Shown: positions 48,801 to 56,515, counted from the stretch's first letter. The stretch is 64,000 nt of DNA from Flavivirga spongiicola (GCF_030540825.1 NZ_JAUOEO010000001.1:4539001-4603000), one strand, 5' to 3'. The notes: generated from the sequence alone by a model not told the origin. A program made the numbers and translations.

Positions 48801-50984
48801 ATTGACACTTCCACATAACGAGGATATTCTTACAAAGTAATCGCCTTGTGCAACATTCTCAAATAAGTGGGTGAGGCCTCCTGAAGCATTATTTATTGTG
48901 AAAGATTGTACAGGCGTAATAGGGCTTGCTGTTTGAAATAATTCAAAAGTTATAGGATAGGTAGGTGAACTACTGGTAACCTCTGAGAATACAAATCCTG
49001 TAGATGGATTATTGGCATCGCAAAAACCACCTATGGTTGTTCCTGTAACAATTTCAAAAGAATCTATAGTTACTGGAGCCAAAAATTCTCTATTGTTGCT
49101 GCTTGAGGTTGCAACGGAAAAAACATCAGCATTATTAGGTAGAATAGATGGAGAGGATACATTGTTGAATCGGAGCAGATAATCGCCTTGCGAAATATTA
49201 TTAAAAATTCCGGAATATCCAGTAGGGGGTATTTCTCCCTGTACTAAGGTTCCCAATCCACCACTGCCATTGTTTGTCCATAATTCTGTTTCGCTAAAAT
49301 GAAAAAATGCATTAGTCTCATTCATATCGAATTGAATACTTCCAGAGCCTACACATCCAGCAGTTGGAGTTATTTGGGGGGTGTATTCGGTTATTGTGCC
49401 TGTTGAGAATGGAATAACACGCTGTGCCCCACATGGATAACTTGCTGTAAGTGTATAGTCGCCAGGCGGAATATCTCCAATCTGCTTAGAGGGTGTTATG
49501 TTGCCCGTATTTCCTACAACTACAGGAAAATTAATGGTATATGTGCCTCCCAGTGTAAAGGGATGTGTGGGATTGATGGTTTTACTAGCAACAAAAGGTA
49601 CCGGATTTATAGTATATGTTATAGGCGCAGCAATTGGAACAGGGTTATGTACACTAATAGCAAAGGTGCCTTCTAGTACCGACTCGCTATCATTAATGGT
49701 TATTTGGTCTAATGGGCTGGAGTTAGGGGGCGTATTAAATGTCTTAACAACAGTATGGCAAGCATCCGCGACGGTTAGTCTGTAGGTTCCACTCCTAGGA
49801 AGTGAAGCACTAAACCTATTTGTTGCATCAAGTGGAAAAGAAGTATTAAAAGTTCCTGGGGAACTTATTTCTTGTATAGCTACAGTAGCGCTAGGAGTAC
49901 AAAACATAGTGTGGGTTGCCCTACTTCCTGGAGGGACTATTTCAGCTTGACTCTGAAGCGTAAATGTTTGTGCGCAAGTAGTTGGATCAAGACTACCGTT
50001 TACAGTAAAGTCGAGTAAATTATTATCTATAGGTGCTGCTGTTTCGGAAATATTGAGTACGGAACATCCATTATTAAATCTCAATGTATAGTTCGCACCT
50101 CCGCTAATACCAGGAGGATAGGTAAAGACCATAGAAACTCCATTAAAAGAATTCACGGTCAGGTTTTGAGGTGTGCCGCCATTAATACTAATAGTGGCAT
50201 TACCTGGTAGTTGAACTATATTGGCACCTTCAGGTGAAAACACTAAATATTCAATAAAGGGGATGTAACGATTACAATCTATAGTACAATCCCTTCTCAT
50301 AGTAAATATTCTAACATCGGAAATACCTGTAGTATTGGCATTAATAGTAGGAGTTTCTGTTTGGGTTACACCGCAAATATCATCTGTAACGTTTAATGTA
50401 ACCTGCTCACCGCCATTCATACCGTTAAACGTATGAGATGTATCTGTTGTAGGTCCAAACGTTTGTGTTCCAGATGATGGTGAAATCACCTGATATGTAA
50501 AACTATTAAAAGTACTACTGTTAACATTAACCGTTAATGTACCATCGGGCGTGGATTGATTTGCATTATTTGGACAAGACGGTGCTGTAGAACTAAAACT
50601 AATGTCCATATCTTGATAGGACGTGGTTACGGTAATGGGATTGTTTTGGTATTGTATGGTTGTACTGCCATTAATAAACCGAAGGTTATAATCACCAGGC
50701 GCTAAATCGTTAAACTGAGCAACTCCAAAAATATTCACATTTAGTGGTATGTCAACGCCTGAAGGTGTCGTTAATATAGCGAATTGACCCACACATGGTC
50801 CACCACCAGGAAGAACTGCAGTTATTCTACCATTAGCAGGACAAGTAGAATTGCTGGGAATTACTATGGCATTGTTTGGATCGCATTGCGATAATGCCAT
50901 TTGTGTTCCAAATAGCATTAAAAATATGATTAGCAATACATTATATTTTTTACCGATAAGGGTTTGAGTAACTTTATTATTCAT
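42864..50984 (-). CDS. Giant SprB-like repeat adhesin, type IX-secreted (gliding-motility-associated C-terminal domain)
   Basis: I place the start at ATG 50984, where MNNKVTQTLIGKKYNVLLII begins a normal signal peptide ending ...ALSQ; an in-frame ATG at 51056 would add 24 residues. The mature protein of about 2670 residues has an N-terminal half of diverse immunoglobulin/fibronectin-like segments, then sixteen 79-residue SprB-type repeats (VVDPILCNGDTTTVTFTATG core with two cysteines per unit), interrupted after five by three diverged ones. The C-terminal ~90 residues (GVTPNGDQHNQFFAITGVEN, FNRWGSLVFQS, LPSGTYYYIV) form the class B sorting domain of type IX secretion. Likely a surface adhesin for gliding or attachment, exported with the PorP/SprF protein downstream. 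Confidence 0.9.
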   Translation of the reverse strand: MNNKVTQTLIGKKYNVLLIIFLMLFGTQMALSQCDPNNAIVIPSNSTCPANGRITAVLPGGGPCVGQFAILTTPSGVDIPLNVNIFGVAQFNDLAPGDYNLRFINGSTTIQYQNNPITVTTSYQDMDISFSSTAPSCPNNANQSTPDGTLTVNVNSSTFNSFTYQVISPSSGTQTFGPTTDTSHTFNGMNGGEQVTLNVTDDICGVTQTETPTINANTTGISDVRIFTMRRDCTIDCNRYIPFIEYLVFSPEGANIVQLPGNATISINGGTPQNLTVNSFNGVSMVFTYPPGISGGANYTLRFNNGCSVLNISETAAPIDNNLLDFTVNGSLDPTTCAQTFTLQSQAEIVPPGSRATHTMFCTPSATVAIQEISSPGTFNTSFPLDATNRFSASLPRSGTYRLTVADACHTVVKTFNTPPNSSPLDQITINDSESVLEGTFAISVHNPVPIAAPITYTINPVPFVASKTINPTHPFTLGGTYTINFPVVVGNTGNITPSKQIGDIPPGDYTLTASYPCGAQRVIPFSTGTITEYTPQITPTAGCVGSGSIQFDMNETNAFFHFSETELWTNNGSGGLGTLVQGEIPPTGYSGIFNNISQGDYLLRFNNVSSPSILPNNADVFSVATSSSNNREFLAPVTIDSFEIVTGTTIGGFCDANNPSTGFVFSEVTSSSPTYPITFELFQTASPITPVQSFTINNASGGLTHLFENVAQGDYFVRISSLCGSVNLDTELVPPVFNPVITRVSNNVICFPGENIQLSINLPNNLFDITWVDDQGNNLGSGNLVTVFINSTTTYTANYIAKTTFCPGSQANSTSLEVSVTDVEGVESILDHIDVSCNGGNDGAFTIIPSGGAIPYSFSLDNVDFSNTTGIFTGLTAGSHTIYIRDTSGCEDTTSLIVTITEPDAITLANTPVVDPILCNGDTTTVTFIATGGTAPYVYTFNGETNATGVFNNVAAAIGLAYSITDANSCAAATGNVDVIQPDAITLANAPVVDPILCNGDTTTVTFTAAGSTAPYAYTFNGETNATGIFNNVAAGTGLAYSITDANSCAAATGNVDVIQPDAITLANTPVVDPILCNGDTTTVTFTATGGTAPYAYTFNGETNATGIFNNVAAGTGLAYSITDANSCAAATGTIEITQPDAITLASIPVVDPILCNGDTTTVTFTATGGTAPYAYTFNGETNATGIFNNVAAGTGLAYSFTDVNTCTAATGTIDIIQPDAITLANTPVVDPILCNGNTTTVTFTATGGTAPYAYTFNGETNATGIFNNVAAGTGLAYSFTDVNTCTAATGTIDVIQPDAIVLIANGEILAFNGATDGNVTGTVSGGTAPYTVILSGDASDTIIVATDGGAFDFSNLSAGNYVVTIQDANFSISNTGCEVIDNVQITQPDSIILIVNGETLACNGDTDGNVTGTITGGVAPYTVILSGDGSDTTTVATDGGTFDFSNLPAGNYIITVQDANFIPGGNDGQAIDNAQITQPDEIETIEAIADHVDVSCFGGNDGAFNVDASGGSGSFTYTTTINGNPVTNTDGEFSGLASGDYTVTVNDANVTGCLDPTPITVTITQPDAITLANTPVVNPILCNGDTTTVTFTATGGTAPYAYAFNGETNATGVFNNVAAGTGLAYSITDANSCAAATGNVDVIQPDAITLANAPVVDPILCNGDTTTVTFTATGGTAPYAYTFNGETNATGIFNNVAAGTGLAYSITDVNTCTAATGTIDIIQPDAITLASIPVVDPILCNGDTTTVTFTATGGMAPYAYTFNGETNATGLFNNVAAGTNLVYSITDANTCTAATGTVDVIQPDAITLANTPVVDPILCNGDTTTVTFTATGGTAPYSYTFNGETNDTGIFANVAAGTALPYSITDANNCAAVTGTLDITQPEVISLIGTPEVDPILCNGDTTTVTFTATGGTAPYSYTFNGETNDTGIFTGVSAGTGLPYSVTDANTCTPATGTVDVVQPDAITLTNAPVVDPILCNGDTTTVTFTATGGTAPYSYTFNGETNDTGIFTGVSAGTGLPYSVTDANTCTPATGTVDVVQPDAITLTNAPVVDPILCNGDTTTVTFTATGGTAPYSYIFNGETNDTGIFTGVSAGTGLPYSVTDANTCTPATGIVDVIQPDAITLTNAPVVDPILCNGDTTTVTFTATGGTAPYSYTFNGETNDTGIFANVAAGTALPYSITDANNCTAVTGTLDITEPEVISLIGTPEVDPILCNGDLTTVTFTATGGIAPYSYTFNGQTNDTGIFANVAAGTVLPYSITDANNCAAVTGTLDITQPEVISLIGTPEVDLILCNGDTTTVTFTATGGIAPYEYSFNGETNDTGVFTNVASGTGLAYSVTDANMCTPATGTLDITQPDAITLASTPEVDPILCNDDTTTVTFTATGGTAPYSYTFNGQVNDTGIFTNVLAGTGLTYSVTDVNNCAPAAGAIDITQPEVLGVIVDSMLNVDCDAGILGEIILRATGGTAPYIYSIDNGVTSQDSSIFSDLVPDVYNILVTDNNGCFIFTDDIVIELLEANPIVLDVVACEDDGIIDLDTFLTNQPTNGTWIFTSGPNDVILNGSVFDPSDLPLGDYIFTYTATTMIDCVSSTEVTINLHDRCIVFPCSSEDVIISKGVTPNGDQHNQFFAITGVENCDFIFNVKIFNRWGSLVFQSNNYQNNWSGESSKNSLGSANTLPSGTYYYIVNIQNSGIKPITGPIYLGTK
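43668..46274 (-). repeat. Adhesin repeat array 2: eleven 237-bp units
   Basis: Eleven in-frame units of exactly 237 bp (79 codons, ITLANTPVVDPILCNGDTTT start, QPDA or QPEV end). Two neighbouring units (roughly 44.6-45.1 kb) are identical or almost identical at DNA level, pointing to recent unequal crossing-over or slippage; unit number may vary between strains and may be collapsed in short-read assemblies. Confidence 0.92.
47082..48266 (-). repeat. Adhesin repeat array 1: five 237-bp units
   Basis: Five units of the same 79-codon repeat as array 2, separated from it by three diverged repeats (46275-47081) that carry NVTGTVSGGTAPYTVILSGD-type and SCFGGNDGAFNVDASGG-type sequences. Units of both arrays share variant blocks (for example SFTDVNTCTAATGTID), showing exchange between arrays. 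Confidence 0.9.
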
Positions 50985-51056
50985 AATAGCATGATTTTTA
51001 AGAACCTCAAATTTATTAATAGAATTAACTTGTAGTTTCCGACACAGCTTCATCAA

Positions 51057-51567
51057 TACTTATAAATCGCTTATCGGTTTATATTAATTGTTTATCGGTA
51101 TTTGACTAATAATTATTCAAAAGAGTAAAAAAAGTATTGATTTTAGTAAACAATGATAACTTTACTTATCAATTTAAAGGCTGTTTAATTTTGAAGAGTT
51201 TTAGAGTCCATATAATAAGATTTACTAATCCCTATTCCTATGAATAAATATGAAAAACAATACTGTAAATAGAAATGAAAGTAATTTACATCTAAGGTTT
51301 TAAGTTAACTTCAAAACCTAATTATATAATGGAAATGATTTTAATGGTATACAGATTGCCAGTAAATCTTATTTTAACTTTGTACTTGTAATAATTTCTT
51401 TTAATGAATTCTTAATAGATTAATTTACAAGGACTATTTATTTTGATTTTTCTAGCTCATTTATTTTTTATAAACAAAGAGAAACAGTCGTTTCATAATT
51501 CCATTAACGAAAATACTTTACTACATCGAACTAAAAAAAATCAATAATACTTATTAGTATTCACTAT
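51057..51567. other. Upstream region of the adhesin operon, no gene seen
   Basis: About 510 bp of strongly AT-rich sequence with stops in all frames. It must contain the promoter and leader of the adhesin/porP/ompA transcript, which runs leftward from here; no specific element could be assigned with confidence. Confidence 0.5.
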
Positions 51568-51735
51568 TTAATATCGCTTTAATGCTTTTTCAATTTGTAT
51601 TAAATTAAGTCTTCTTTTATTTTCAATTGCTTTTTCAAACCAATCAATGAGTTCTCTTGCATCTAATTCGTCGACCGCTTTAGTAGCCATAAAAACAATT
51701 TCTGAACGTTCTCGTAAGTTATATTCGTATTTCAT
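51568..51735 (-). CDS. Small hypothetical protein, 55 residues
   Basis: ATG at 51735 to TAA at 51568. The product begins MKYEYNLRERSEIVFMATKA, continues VDELDARELIDWFEKAIENK and ends IEKALKRY; it is charged, predicted all-helical, and has the amphipathic spacing and codon use of a real gene. No family recognised. It stands alone in a 1.5-kb spacer between the adhesin and mnmE, a place where mobile-element cargo would be expected if mnmE had been an integration target. Confidence 0.5.
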   Translation of the reverse strand: MKYEYNLRERSEIVFMATKAVDELDARELIDWFEKAIENKRRLNLIQIEKALKRY

Positions 51736-52403
51736 AGTATATGGGTGTTAATTTTATTTCTAGTGATTTATTAATGAGGTTTGATTAATTATTAAATATA
51801 TAAATATGCCAAAAGAAACACAGAAAAGAATAAAAAGAACGTATTCGATTATTGTAATTGGGAAGAATCGTTTACGTAAAAAAAATAAAACTTTTCTTAT
51901 AAGTAGAACTGGTTCAAATATTGGTTTCATATATAAATCAATATTATATTAAGATTAAAATATGTATAAAAATAGTTTACTATAAACCTAAACATTTGTT
52001 ATAGGTCATATGCATATGTTTATGTTTATAGGTACTTTAATAGAATTGATTGGATAATTTTAAATAAACACTCCTTCAATAATTTATTGAAAGAGTGTTT
52101 TGCTATTAATAAACCAACCTCAATTTGATAATAACTAACCCGATTTTAACATATTTAAATTAGTATAATACTAAGATATTAGGTTTAGTATTTCAATCAT
52201 TACATAAATCCTTTAAAGGTTAATACCATCTTCTTATCGGGTTGTATATTGCTCTTTCGAAGTAAAACATGACTCTTTAGATAACAAATAAAAGACTGGA
52301 ATTCCAATAAAAAAATGAGCATTTCTCTTGCTAGTTTATGGTTTTGATAAAATAATAGTGGAATAAAAAAGTAACCCCAAGCGAATTAAACCGAAACCAT
52401 ATG
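51736..52403. other. Spacer without recognised genes
   Basis: AT-rich, stops in all frames. Contains a strong hairpin at 52067-52099 (listed separately); nothing else could be assigned. Confidence 0.5.
52067..52099. terminator. Orphan terminator-like hairpin
   Basis: Fourteen-base arms (AACACTCCTTCAAT / ATTGAAAGAGTGTT, one mismatch) around a 5-base loop, followed by TTTTGCT on the plus strand. No plus-strand gene precedes it, so it may be the end of an unseen small RNA, a bidirectional terminator, or a relic. Confidence 0.45.
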
Positions 52404-52439
52404 AAAACAAAAACCCCACAATTCATAGGAACTGTGAGG
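52404..52439 (-). terminator. Rho-independent terminator of mnmE
   Basis: On the minus strand CCTCACAGTTC-CTAT-GAATTGTGGGG forms an 11-bp stem (two G-U pairs), followed by TTTTTGTTTTC. It lies about 150 bp beyond the mnmE stop and is oriented to end that transcript. Confidence 0.75.
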
Positions 52440-52590
52440 TAATGAATTTGAAAATATTTAAGTGAGCCAATCCAGATTTGAACTACATATAGTAATCCCT
52501 TTATTTGATATATTTCCTAAAACTATAAATGGTTAGGTGAAATAATGGTGAAACATAATATTTCCTTAGTTATTGTATATAAGGATACAG

Positions 52591-53991
52591 TTACTTTCCT
52601 ATACAGAAATTAGCAAAAATATTCCCTAGCAAATCATCATTTGTGATTTCGCCAGTAATCTCACCAAAGTAGAATAGTGCTTGACGAATATCTATAGCCA
52701 ATAGGTCTCCTGATAGACCAGATTCTAGCCCGCTTTTTACTTTATCAATTTCCTCAAAAGCTTTTAAAAGGGAATCATAATGGCGCGAATTGGTAACAAT
52801 CGTATCATTATTTCTTAGAGCTCCTGTATTAACAAAACTTAAAAGCTTATTTTTTAATTCCTCTACTCCCACTCTTTGTTTTGCAGATAATAGTACATAA
52901 TGAGACCTTTCGACTGCGCTCAAGGTGACATCTAATTCATTCATTTTATCTTTAGATAACTTATCTACTTTATTGGCGATAATAAGAATTGCCTTTTGGG
53001 GATATTTATTCTTTATTTTTTCAATCTCGAGTTGAATAGTATCAAAATCACCTGATTCCGAAGCATCAAAAAGATAAACAACTACTTGTGCCTGTTCTAT
53101 TTTTTCAAAGGTCTTTTTTATACCAATGCTTTCTACGACATCTTTAGTATCTCTTATTCCTGCTGTATCTATAAACCTAAAACCTATACCCCCAATTGAT
53201 ATTTCATCTTCAATAGTATCTCTAGTTGTACCTGCTATTTCTGAAACTATGGCACGCTCTTCATTTAAAAGTGCATTTAAAAGTGTAGACTTTCCAACAT
53301 TAGGTTCGCCTACTATAGCAACCGGAATGCCGTTTTTAATAACATTGCCAACAGCAAACGAATCTATTAATCTCTTAAGTACAAACGTAATGCGTTCTAC
53401 TAAATCTTTAAACTGCGTTCTATCTGCAAACTCTACATCCTCTTCTGCAAAATCCAATTCTAACTCAATTAAGGAAGCAAAGTTTAACAGTTCCTCACGA
53501 AGCTTTGCTATTTCTGATGAGAAACCACCTCGCATTTGTTGCATGGCAATTTGATGAGACGCTTCATTATCACTTGAAATTAGATCGGCCACAGCCTCTG
53601 CCTGACTCAAGTCTAATTTACCGTTTAAAAAAGCTCGTAAAGTAAACTCACCTGCTGTTGCCATTCTACAGCCTTGACGTAAAAACAACTGAATAATTTC
53701 CTGTTGAATATAATTAGAACCATGGCAAGAAATCTCAACAACATTTTCACCAGTGTATGAATTGGGATTTTTAAAAACAGATACCAATACTTCATCTATA
53801 GTTCTATTTCCTTCTATAATATGTCCTAAGTGAATGGTGTGTGTGTCTTGTTTACTTAATTGCTTTCCTGAAACTGATTTAAATTGACTTTCTACGAAGC
53901 CTATAGCATCTTTTCCAGATAATCGTATAATAGCAATAGCACCTGCTCCTGATGGCGTTGCTAAAGCCACTATGGTATCTTGATTAATCAT
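52591..53991 (-). CDS. mnmE: tRNA modification GTPase MnmE
   Basis: 466 residues, the family's usual length. An N-terminal tetrahydrofolate-binding domain (1-118) and a helical domain surround a Ras-like G domain: P-loop GEPNVGKS (228-235), EIAGTTRDT (251-259), DTAGIRDT (275-282), NKVD (340-343). The C-terminus CIGK holds the conserved cysteine. With MnmG it makes the cmnm5U modification at the wobble uridine of several tRNAs. Residues 354-363 (DVTLSAVERS) are not part of the normal family sequence and coincide with a repeat-like DNA segment (52902-52930), so the G-domain loop after NKVD seems to have been altered in frame by a repeat. Start ATG at 53991. Confidence 0.96.
   Translation of the reverse strand: MINQDTIVALATPSGAGAIAIIRLSGKDAIGFVESQFKSVSGKQLSKQDTHTIHLGHIIEGNRTIDEVLVSVFKNPNSYTGENVVEISCHGSNYIQQEIIQLFLRQGCRMATAGEFTLRAFLNGKLDLSQAEAVADLISSDNEASHQIAMQQMRGGFSSEIAKLREELLNFASLIELELDFAEEDVEFADRTQFKDLVERITFVLKRLIDSFAVGNVIKNGIPVAIVGEPNVGKSTLLNALLNEERAIVSEIAGTTRDTIEDEISIGGIGFRFIDTAGIRDTKDVVESIGIKKTFEKIEQAQVVVYLFDASESGDFDTIQLEIEKIKNKYPQKAILIIANKVDKLSKDKMNELDVTLSAVERSHYVLLSAKQRVGVEELKNKLLSFVNTGALRNNDTIVTNSRHYDSLLKAFEEIDKVKSGLESGLSGDLLAIDIRQALFYFGEITGEITNDDLLGNIFANFCIGK
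52902..52930. repeat. Repeat-like (REP-type) segment inside mnmE coding sequence
   Basis: The plus strand reads GAGACCTTTCGACTGCGCTC followed by AAGGTGACA. I recognise this as a dispersed intergenic repeat type of flavobacterial genomes (recollection, not checked). Here it is in frame and adds the peptide DVTLSAVERS between the NKVD and SAK motifs of the GTPase. Confidence 0.55.
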
Positions 53992-54255
53992 CTGACAAAA
54001 GTACTAAATTTGTAATGCTAATACCTATAAGATAAACTACAAAAAATCAATCCTTAAAATAAATTAAAACACTTTATTTGTTATGGTTTTCACTCACAAA
54101 AGACAAAATAAATTTCAAATAACTGATTATACCATAATAAAATTATAAGAAACATAAACATTTAGTAGTATTCGTATAAAAAAATTATAAAGAACATAAT
54201 TTATAACACATTTTACAGAATTATTTACAATTACATGATTAGCAAGTATTTAGCC

Positions 54256-54286
54256 TTGCACATATTATGCATACATAGTATATTTG
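54256..54286 (+). promoter_or_regulatory. Bacteroidota-type promoter of the first 142-residue gene
   Basis: TTG at 54256-54258 and TATATTTG at 54279-54286 with 20 bp between, matching the -33 TTG / -7 TAnnTTTG consensus of Bacteroidota. It is about 100 bp upstream of the ATG at 54385 and is kept in the duplicated copy. Confidence 0.6.
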
Positions 54287-54384
54287 CCATCCTGTTTTTA
54301 TAACCACATAATAATAATTTAACAGGAATTATAACTTCCAGCCACAACCCAAATAAATTGAAGTGTATAATAAAAGTGCAGTAT

Positions 54385-54813
54385 ATGAAAATTATTGAAT
54401 CAGACTTTTCTAATCATATTATAAAGTCAGCACAAAAAGAATTGGGAATCATATTCTTTTTTAATCACATAGCCGTTATAGAGTTTAACGAAGGTGTACA
54501 CGTTGATATTAATAATTCATCTGAAATTTTTGATGAACTAAAAACCTACTTTGGTGATTCAAGACCATTTGGTGTGGTCGCGAATAGGGTAAATTCTTAT
54601 TCTGTAAAATTATTGGATATCGATTTATTTAGACAGAAAGTTAAAAACTTACGTAGCTATGCTGTTGTTGGGCATAATAATGCAAGTAAAATGAATGCTG
54701 AGATTGAGAACAGTTTCTGTATCTCAGATAAAATCAATTATGATAGTATTTATGAAGCAATAGATAATGTTTACAGCAAAGTAAAAGAAGATATTCTATT
54801 CTCTTTAAACTAA
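54385..54813 (+). CDS. Conserved small protein, duplicated copy 1 (function unknown)
   Basis: The ATG at 54385 is preferred over a TTG at 54358 because it gives 142 residues aligning end to end with the second copy (MKIIESDFSNHIIKSAQKEL). Alternating strand/helix pattern (IAVIEFNEGVHVDINNSSEI, FDELKTYFGDSRPFGVVANR, YAVVGHNNASKMNAEIENSF) without signal peptide or membrane span suggests a soluble cytoplasmic domain, loosely STAS/SpoIIAA-like; this fold guess is inference. No enzyme motif seen. Duplicated in tandem with its promoter. Confidence 0.72.
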   Translation: MKIIESDFSNHIIKSAQKELGIIFFFNHIAVIEFNEGVHVDINNSSEIFDELKTYFGDSRPFGVVANRVNSYSVKLLDIDLFRQKVKNLRSYAVVGHNNASKMNAEIENSFCISDKINYDSIYEAIDNVYSKVKEDILFSLN

Positions 54814-54830
54814 AAAATTCATTTTCTCTT

Positions 54831-54905
54831 TTTCAGATAATCTTACAATTGTAACAACTCTAGACGACGTAGCTAAAGCCACTATATAGTCTTGATATTT
54901 GAAAT
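54831..54905 (-). pseudogene. Decayed duplicate of the mnmE 5' end
   Basis: About 75 bp aligning with the first codons of mnmE (53912-53991), including AGATAATC and GCTAAAGCCACTAT, but with substitutions and gaps that destroy the frame. It came along with the tandem duplication of the adjacent small gene and was never a working gene. Confidence 0.65.
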
Positions 54906-55145
54906 GCTAATACTCATAAGCTAAGCCTCAAAAAAGTCATTTTCAAAATAAATAAAACGCATTATTGATTAAGATTTTTCATATAATAAAAAGCTCTAAT
55001 AAGTTTTAGACTGTCCATTACAAAGCGACAGAATCACAAAATGGTAAACATTTTTTGGAATTTTGACATGAAATACAACAAAAACACAACAAAAATTGCA
55101 AAAAAAAGAATTATTCATAATAATAGAATAGACATGTATTTAGTC

Positions 55146-55176
55146 TTGACTATATTATGAGCTCATAGTATATTTA
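55146..55176 (+). promoter_or_regulatory. Duplicated promoter of the second 142-residue gene
   Basis: TTG at 55146-55148 and TATATTTA at 55169-55176, 20 bp apart: the counterpart of the promoter at 54256, with the last base of the -7 box changed (TTTG to TTTA). The second copy may therefore be expressed more weakly (inference). Confidence 0.5.
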
Positions 55177-55264
55177 CATTCTGTTCTTTTATAGTTGACT
55201 AATATAAATTAACAGAAAGCACAACTTCCATGCTCTCAACCCTAAAAGAAGTGTATAATAGTAT

Positions 55265-55693
55265 ATGAAAATTTCTGAATCTGATTTCTCAAACCATATT
55301 GTAGAATCCGTACAAAAAGAATTAGGAAATATATTCTTTTTTAAACATATTGCCGTTATTGAATTTAACGAAGGTGTACACATTGATATAGATAATTCAT
55401 GCGAGTTCTTTGATGAACTGATAAGTTATTATGGTCATTCCAGACCATTTGGTGTAGTCGCGAATAGAATAAACTCTTATTCTGTAAATTTATTGGATGC
55501 TGAATCATTCGTTCAGAAGATTAAAAACCTATGCTATTATGCTGTAGTTGGCCATAATAAGGCAAGTAAAATGAATGCTGAAATTGAGAATGAATTCTGT
55601 GATTCAACTAAAATTAATTACGATACTATTCATGAAGCTATGAATAGTATTTACAGTAAAGTAAAAAATGACATATTACTTTCTTTACACTAA
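55265..55693 (+). CDS. Conserved small protein, duplicated copy 2 (function unknown)
   Basis: 142 residues, clearly paralogous to the gene at 54385 along its whole length (MKISESDFSNHIVESVQKEL, RPFGVVANRINSYSVNLLDA, GHNKASKMNAEIENEF). Both copies are open and similar in the same core positions, which argues that both are functional. Its 3' end overlaps the convergent CvfB-like gene by 9 bases. Function not recognised. Confidence 0.72.
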   Translation: MKISESDFSNHIVESVQKELGNIFFFKHIAVIEFNEGVHIDIDNSCEFFDELISYYGHSRPFGVVANRINSYSVNLLDAESFVQKIKNLCYYAVVGHNKASKMNAEIENEFCDSTKINYDTIHEAMNSIYSKVKNDILLSLH

Positions 55694-56515
55694 ATAAATA
55701 CCATCAGGTTTTATTTCAATTTGGCGCTGTTTATACAAAGTACCAATAGCCTTTTTGAAATTTTTCTTACTCATTTGAAGCGTTTCCTTTATAACTTCTG
55801 GACTCGATTTATCTGTAAGTTTTAAATAACCGCTATTGTCATGAAGTTCGTGCATAATACGTTCTGCGTTAGGCTCAATATTTCTATATCCTATTTGCCC
55901 CAAAGCAATGTCTAACTTATTTCCTTGACGGATTTTTTTAACGATACCTTTTAACTTATCACCAACACTAAGGTCTGAAAAAATAGCATCTTTATAAATC
56001 AGCCCGGAATGCATTTTATTAACAATAACATTCATTCCTATGTCAGATGGATGTGATACAATTAAATCAACCTCATCAAATGCCTTTACAGTAAGCTCTT
56101 TATTATCTAAAAAGCGATTCGTTTTACTCGAAGCCACTAACCTATTAGTTTTTTCGTCTAGATAACAATACACCAAATACCAACCTCCTGGCTTCATCTT
56201 AAAGGCTTGTTCTTTAAACGGACAAAATAATTCTTTAACCAGCCCCCAATCTAAAAATGCGCCATAGTCTGTTACCTGATTACAACGTAATAAAGCGAAA
56301 TCGTCACGTTTAATATAAGGAATGTCTGTGGTAGCAACGGGACGTTCTTCATTATCCAAATACACAAAAACCTCGAGTTTCTCCCAAATTTTAAAAGTCT
56401 CCGGTACATACCTATTTGGTAATAACACTTCATTATCCTCATCATCAATTAAATACACCCCATGATCTGTTTCACGAAGTATCTCTAATGTATTTATCTG
56501 TCCTAAATGTATCAT
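55685..56515 (-). CDS. CvfB-like S1-domain RNA-binding protein
   Basis: 276 residues. Several S1-like beta-barrels (MIHLGQINTLEILRETDHGV, QVTDYGAFLDWGLVKELFCP, VGDKLKGIVKKIRQGNKLDI) are followed by a C-terminal winged-helix part (KETLQMSKKNFKKAIGTLYK) reading out to IEIKPDGIYLV. This is the architecture of CvfB/YitL proteins, which bind RNA and affect post-transcriptional regulation. Overlaps the 3' end of the preceding convergent gene by 9 bases. Confidence 0.87.
   Translation of the reverse strand: MIHLGQINTLEILRETDHGVYLIDDEDNEVLLPNRYVPETFKIWEKLEVFVYLDNEERPVATTDIPYIKRDDFALLRCNQVTDYGAFLDWGLVKELFCPFKEQAFKMKPGGWYLVYCYLDEKTNRLVASSKTNRFLDNKELTVKAFDEVDLIVSHPSDIGMNVIVNKMHSGLIYKDAIFSDLSVGDKLKGIVKKIRQGNKLDIALGQIGYRNIEPNAERIMHELHDNSGYLKLTDKSSPEVIKETLQMSKKNFKKAIGTLYKQRQIEIKPDGIYLV

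Larger units (their letters stand above)
53912..55693. repeat. Tandem duplication of about 0.9 kb, including the mnmE 5' end
   Basis: Unit A (53912-54813) and unit B (54831-55693) align along most of their length: the first ~90 bases of A are the start region of mnmE, then intergenic DNA, promoter and the 142-codon gene. B carries the decayed counterpart of the mnmE start (AGATAATCTTACAATT..., GCTAAAGCCACTATATAG at 54872-54890), the same promoter layout and the second 142-codon gene. The coding parts are better conserved than the flanks. Confidence 0.8.

Noticed and set aside
43603..49785. Many plus-strand open frames of 60-95 codons antisense to the adhesin
   Set aside because: They recur with the 237-bp repeat period and are shadows of the repeated coding frame; none has an independent start context or recognisable product.
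52461..52486. tRNA 3'-end-like fragment on the minus strand (GTTCAAATCTGG...GGCTCACTT)
   Set aside because: No cloverleaf can be folded from the flanking sequence; it lies in the mnmE 3' untranslated region.
53126..53554. 142-codon plus-strand frame inside mnmE
   Set aside because: Antisense to the conserved G domain; its length equal to the 142-residue paralogues nearby is a coincidence and the sequence is unrelated.
54358..54384. Upstream TTG start for the first 142-residue gene
   Set aside because: The ATG at 54385 aligns exactly with the start of the paralogue, and the nine extra residues have no counterpart.
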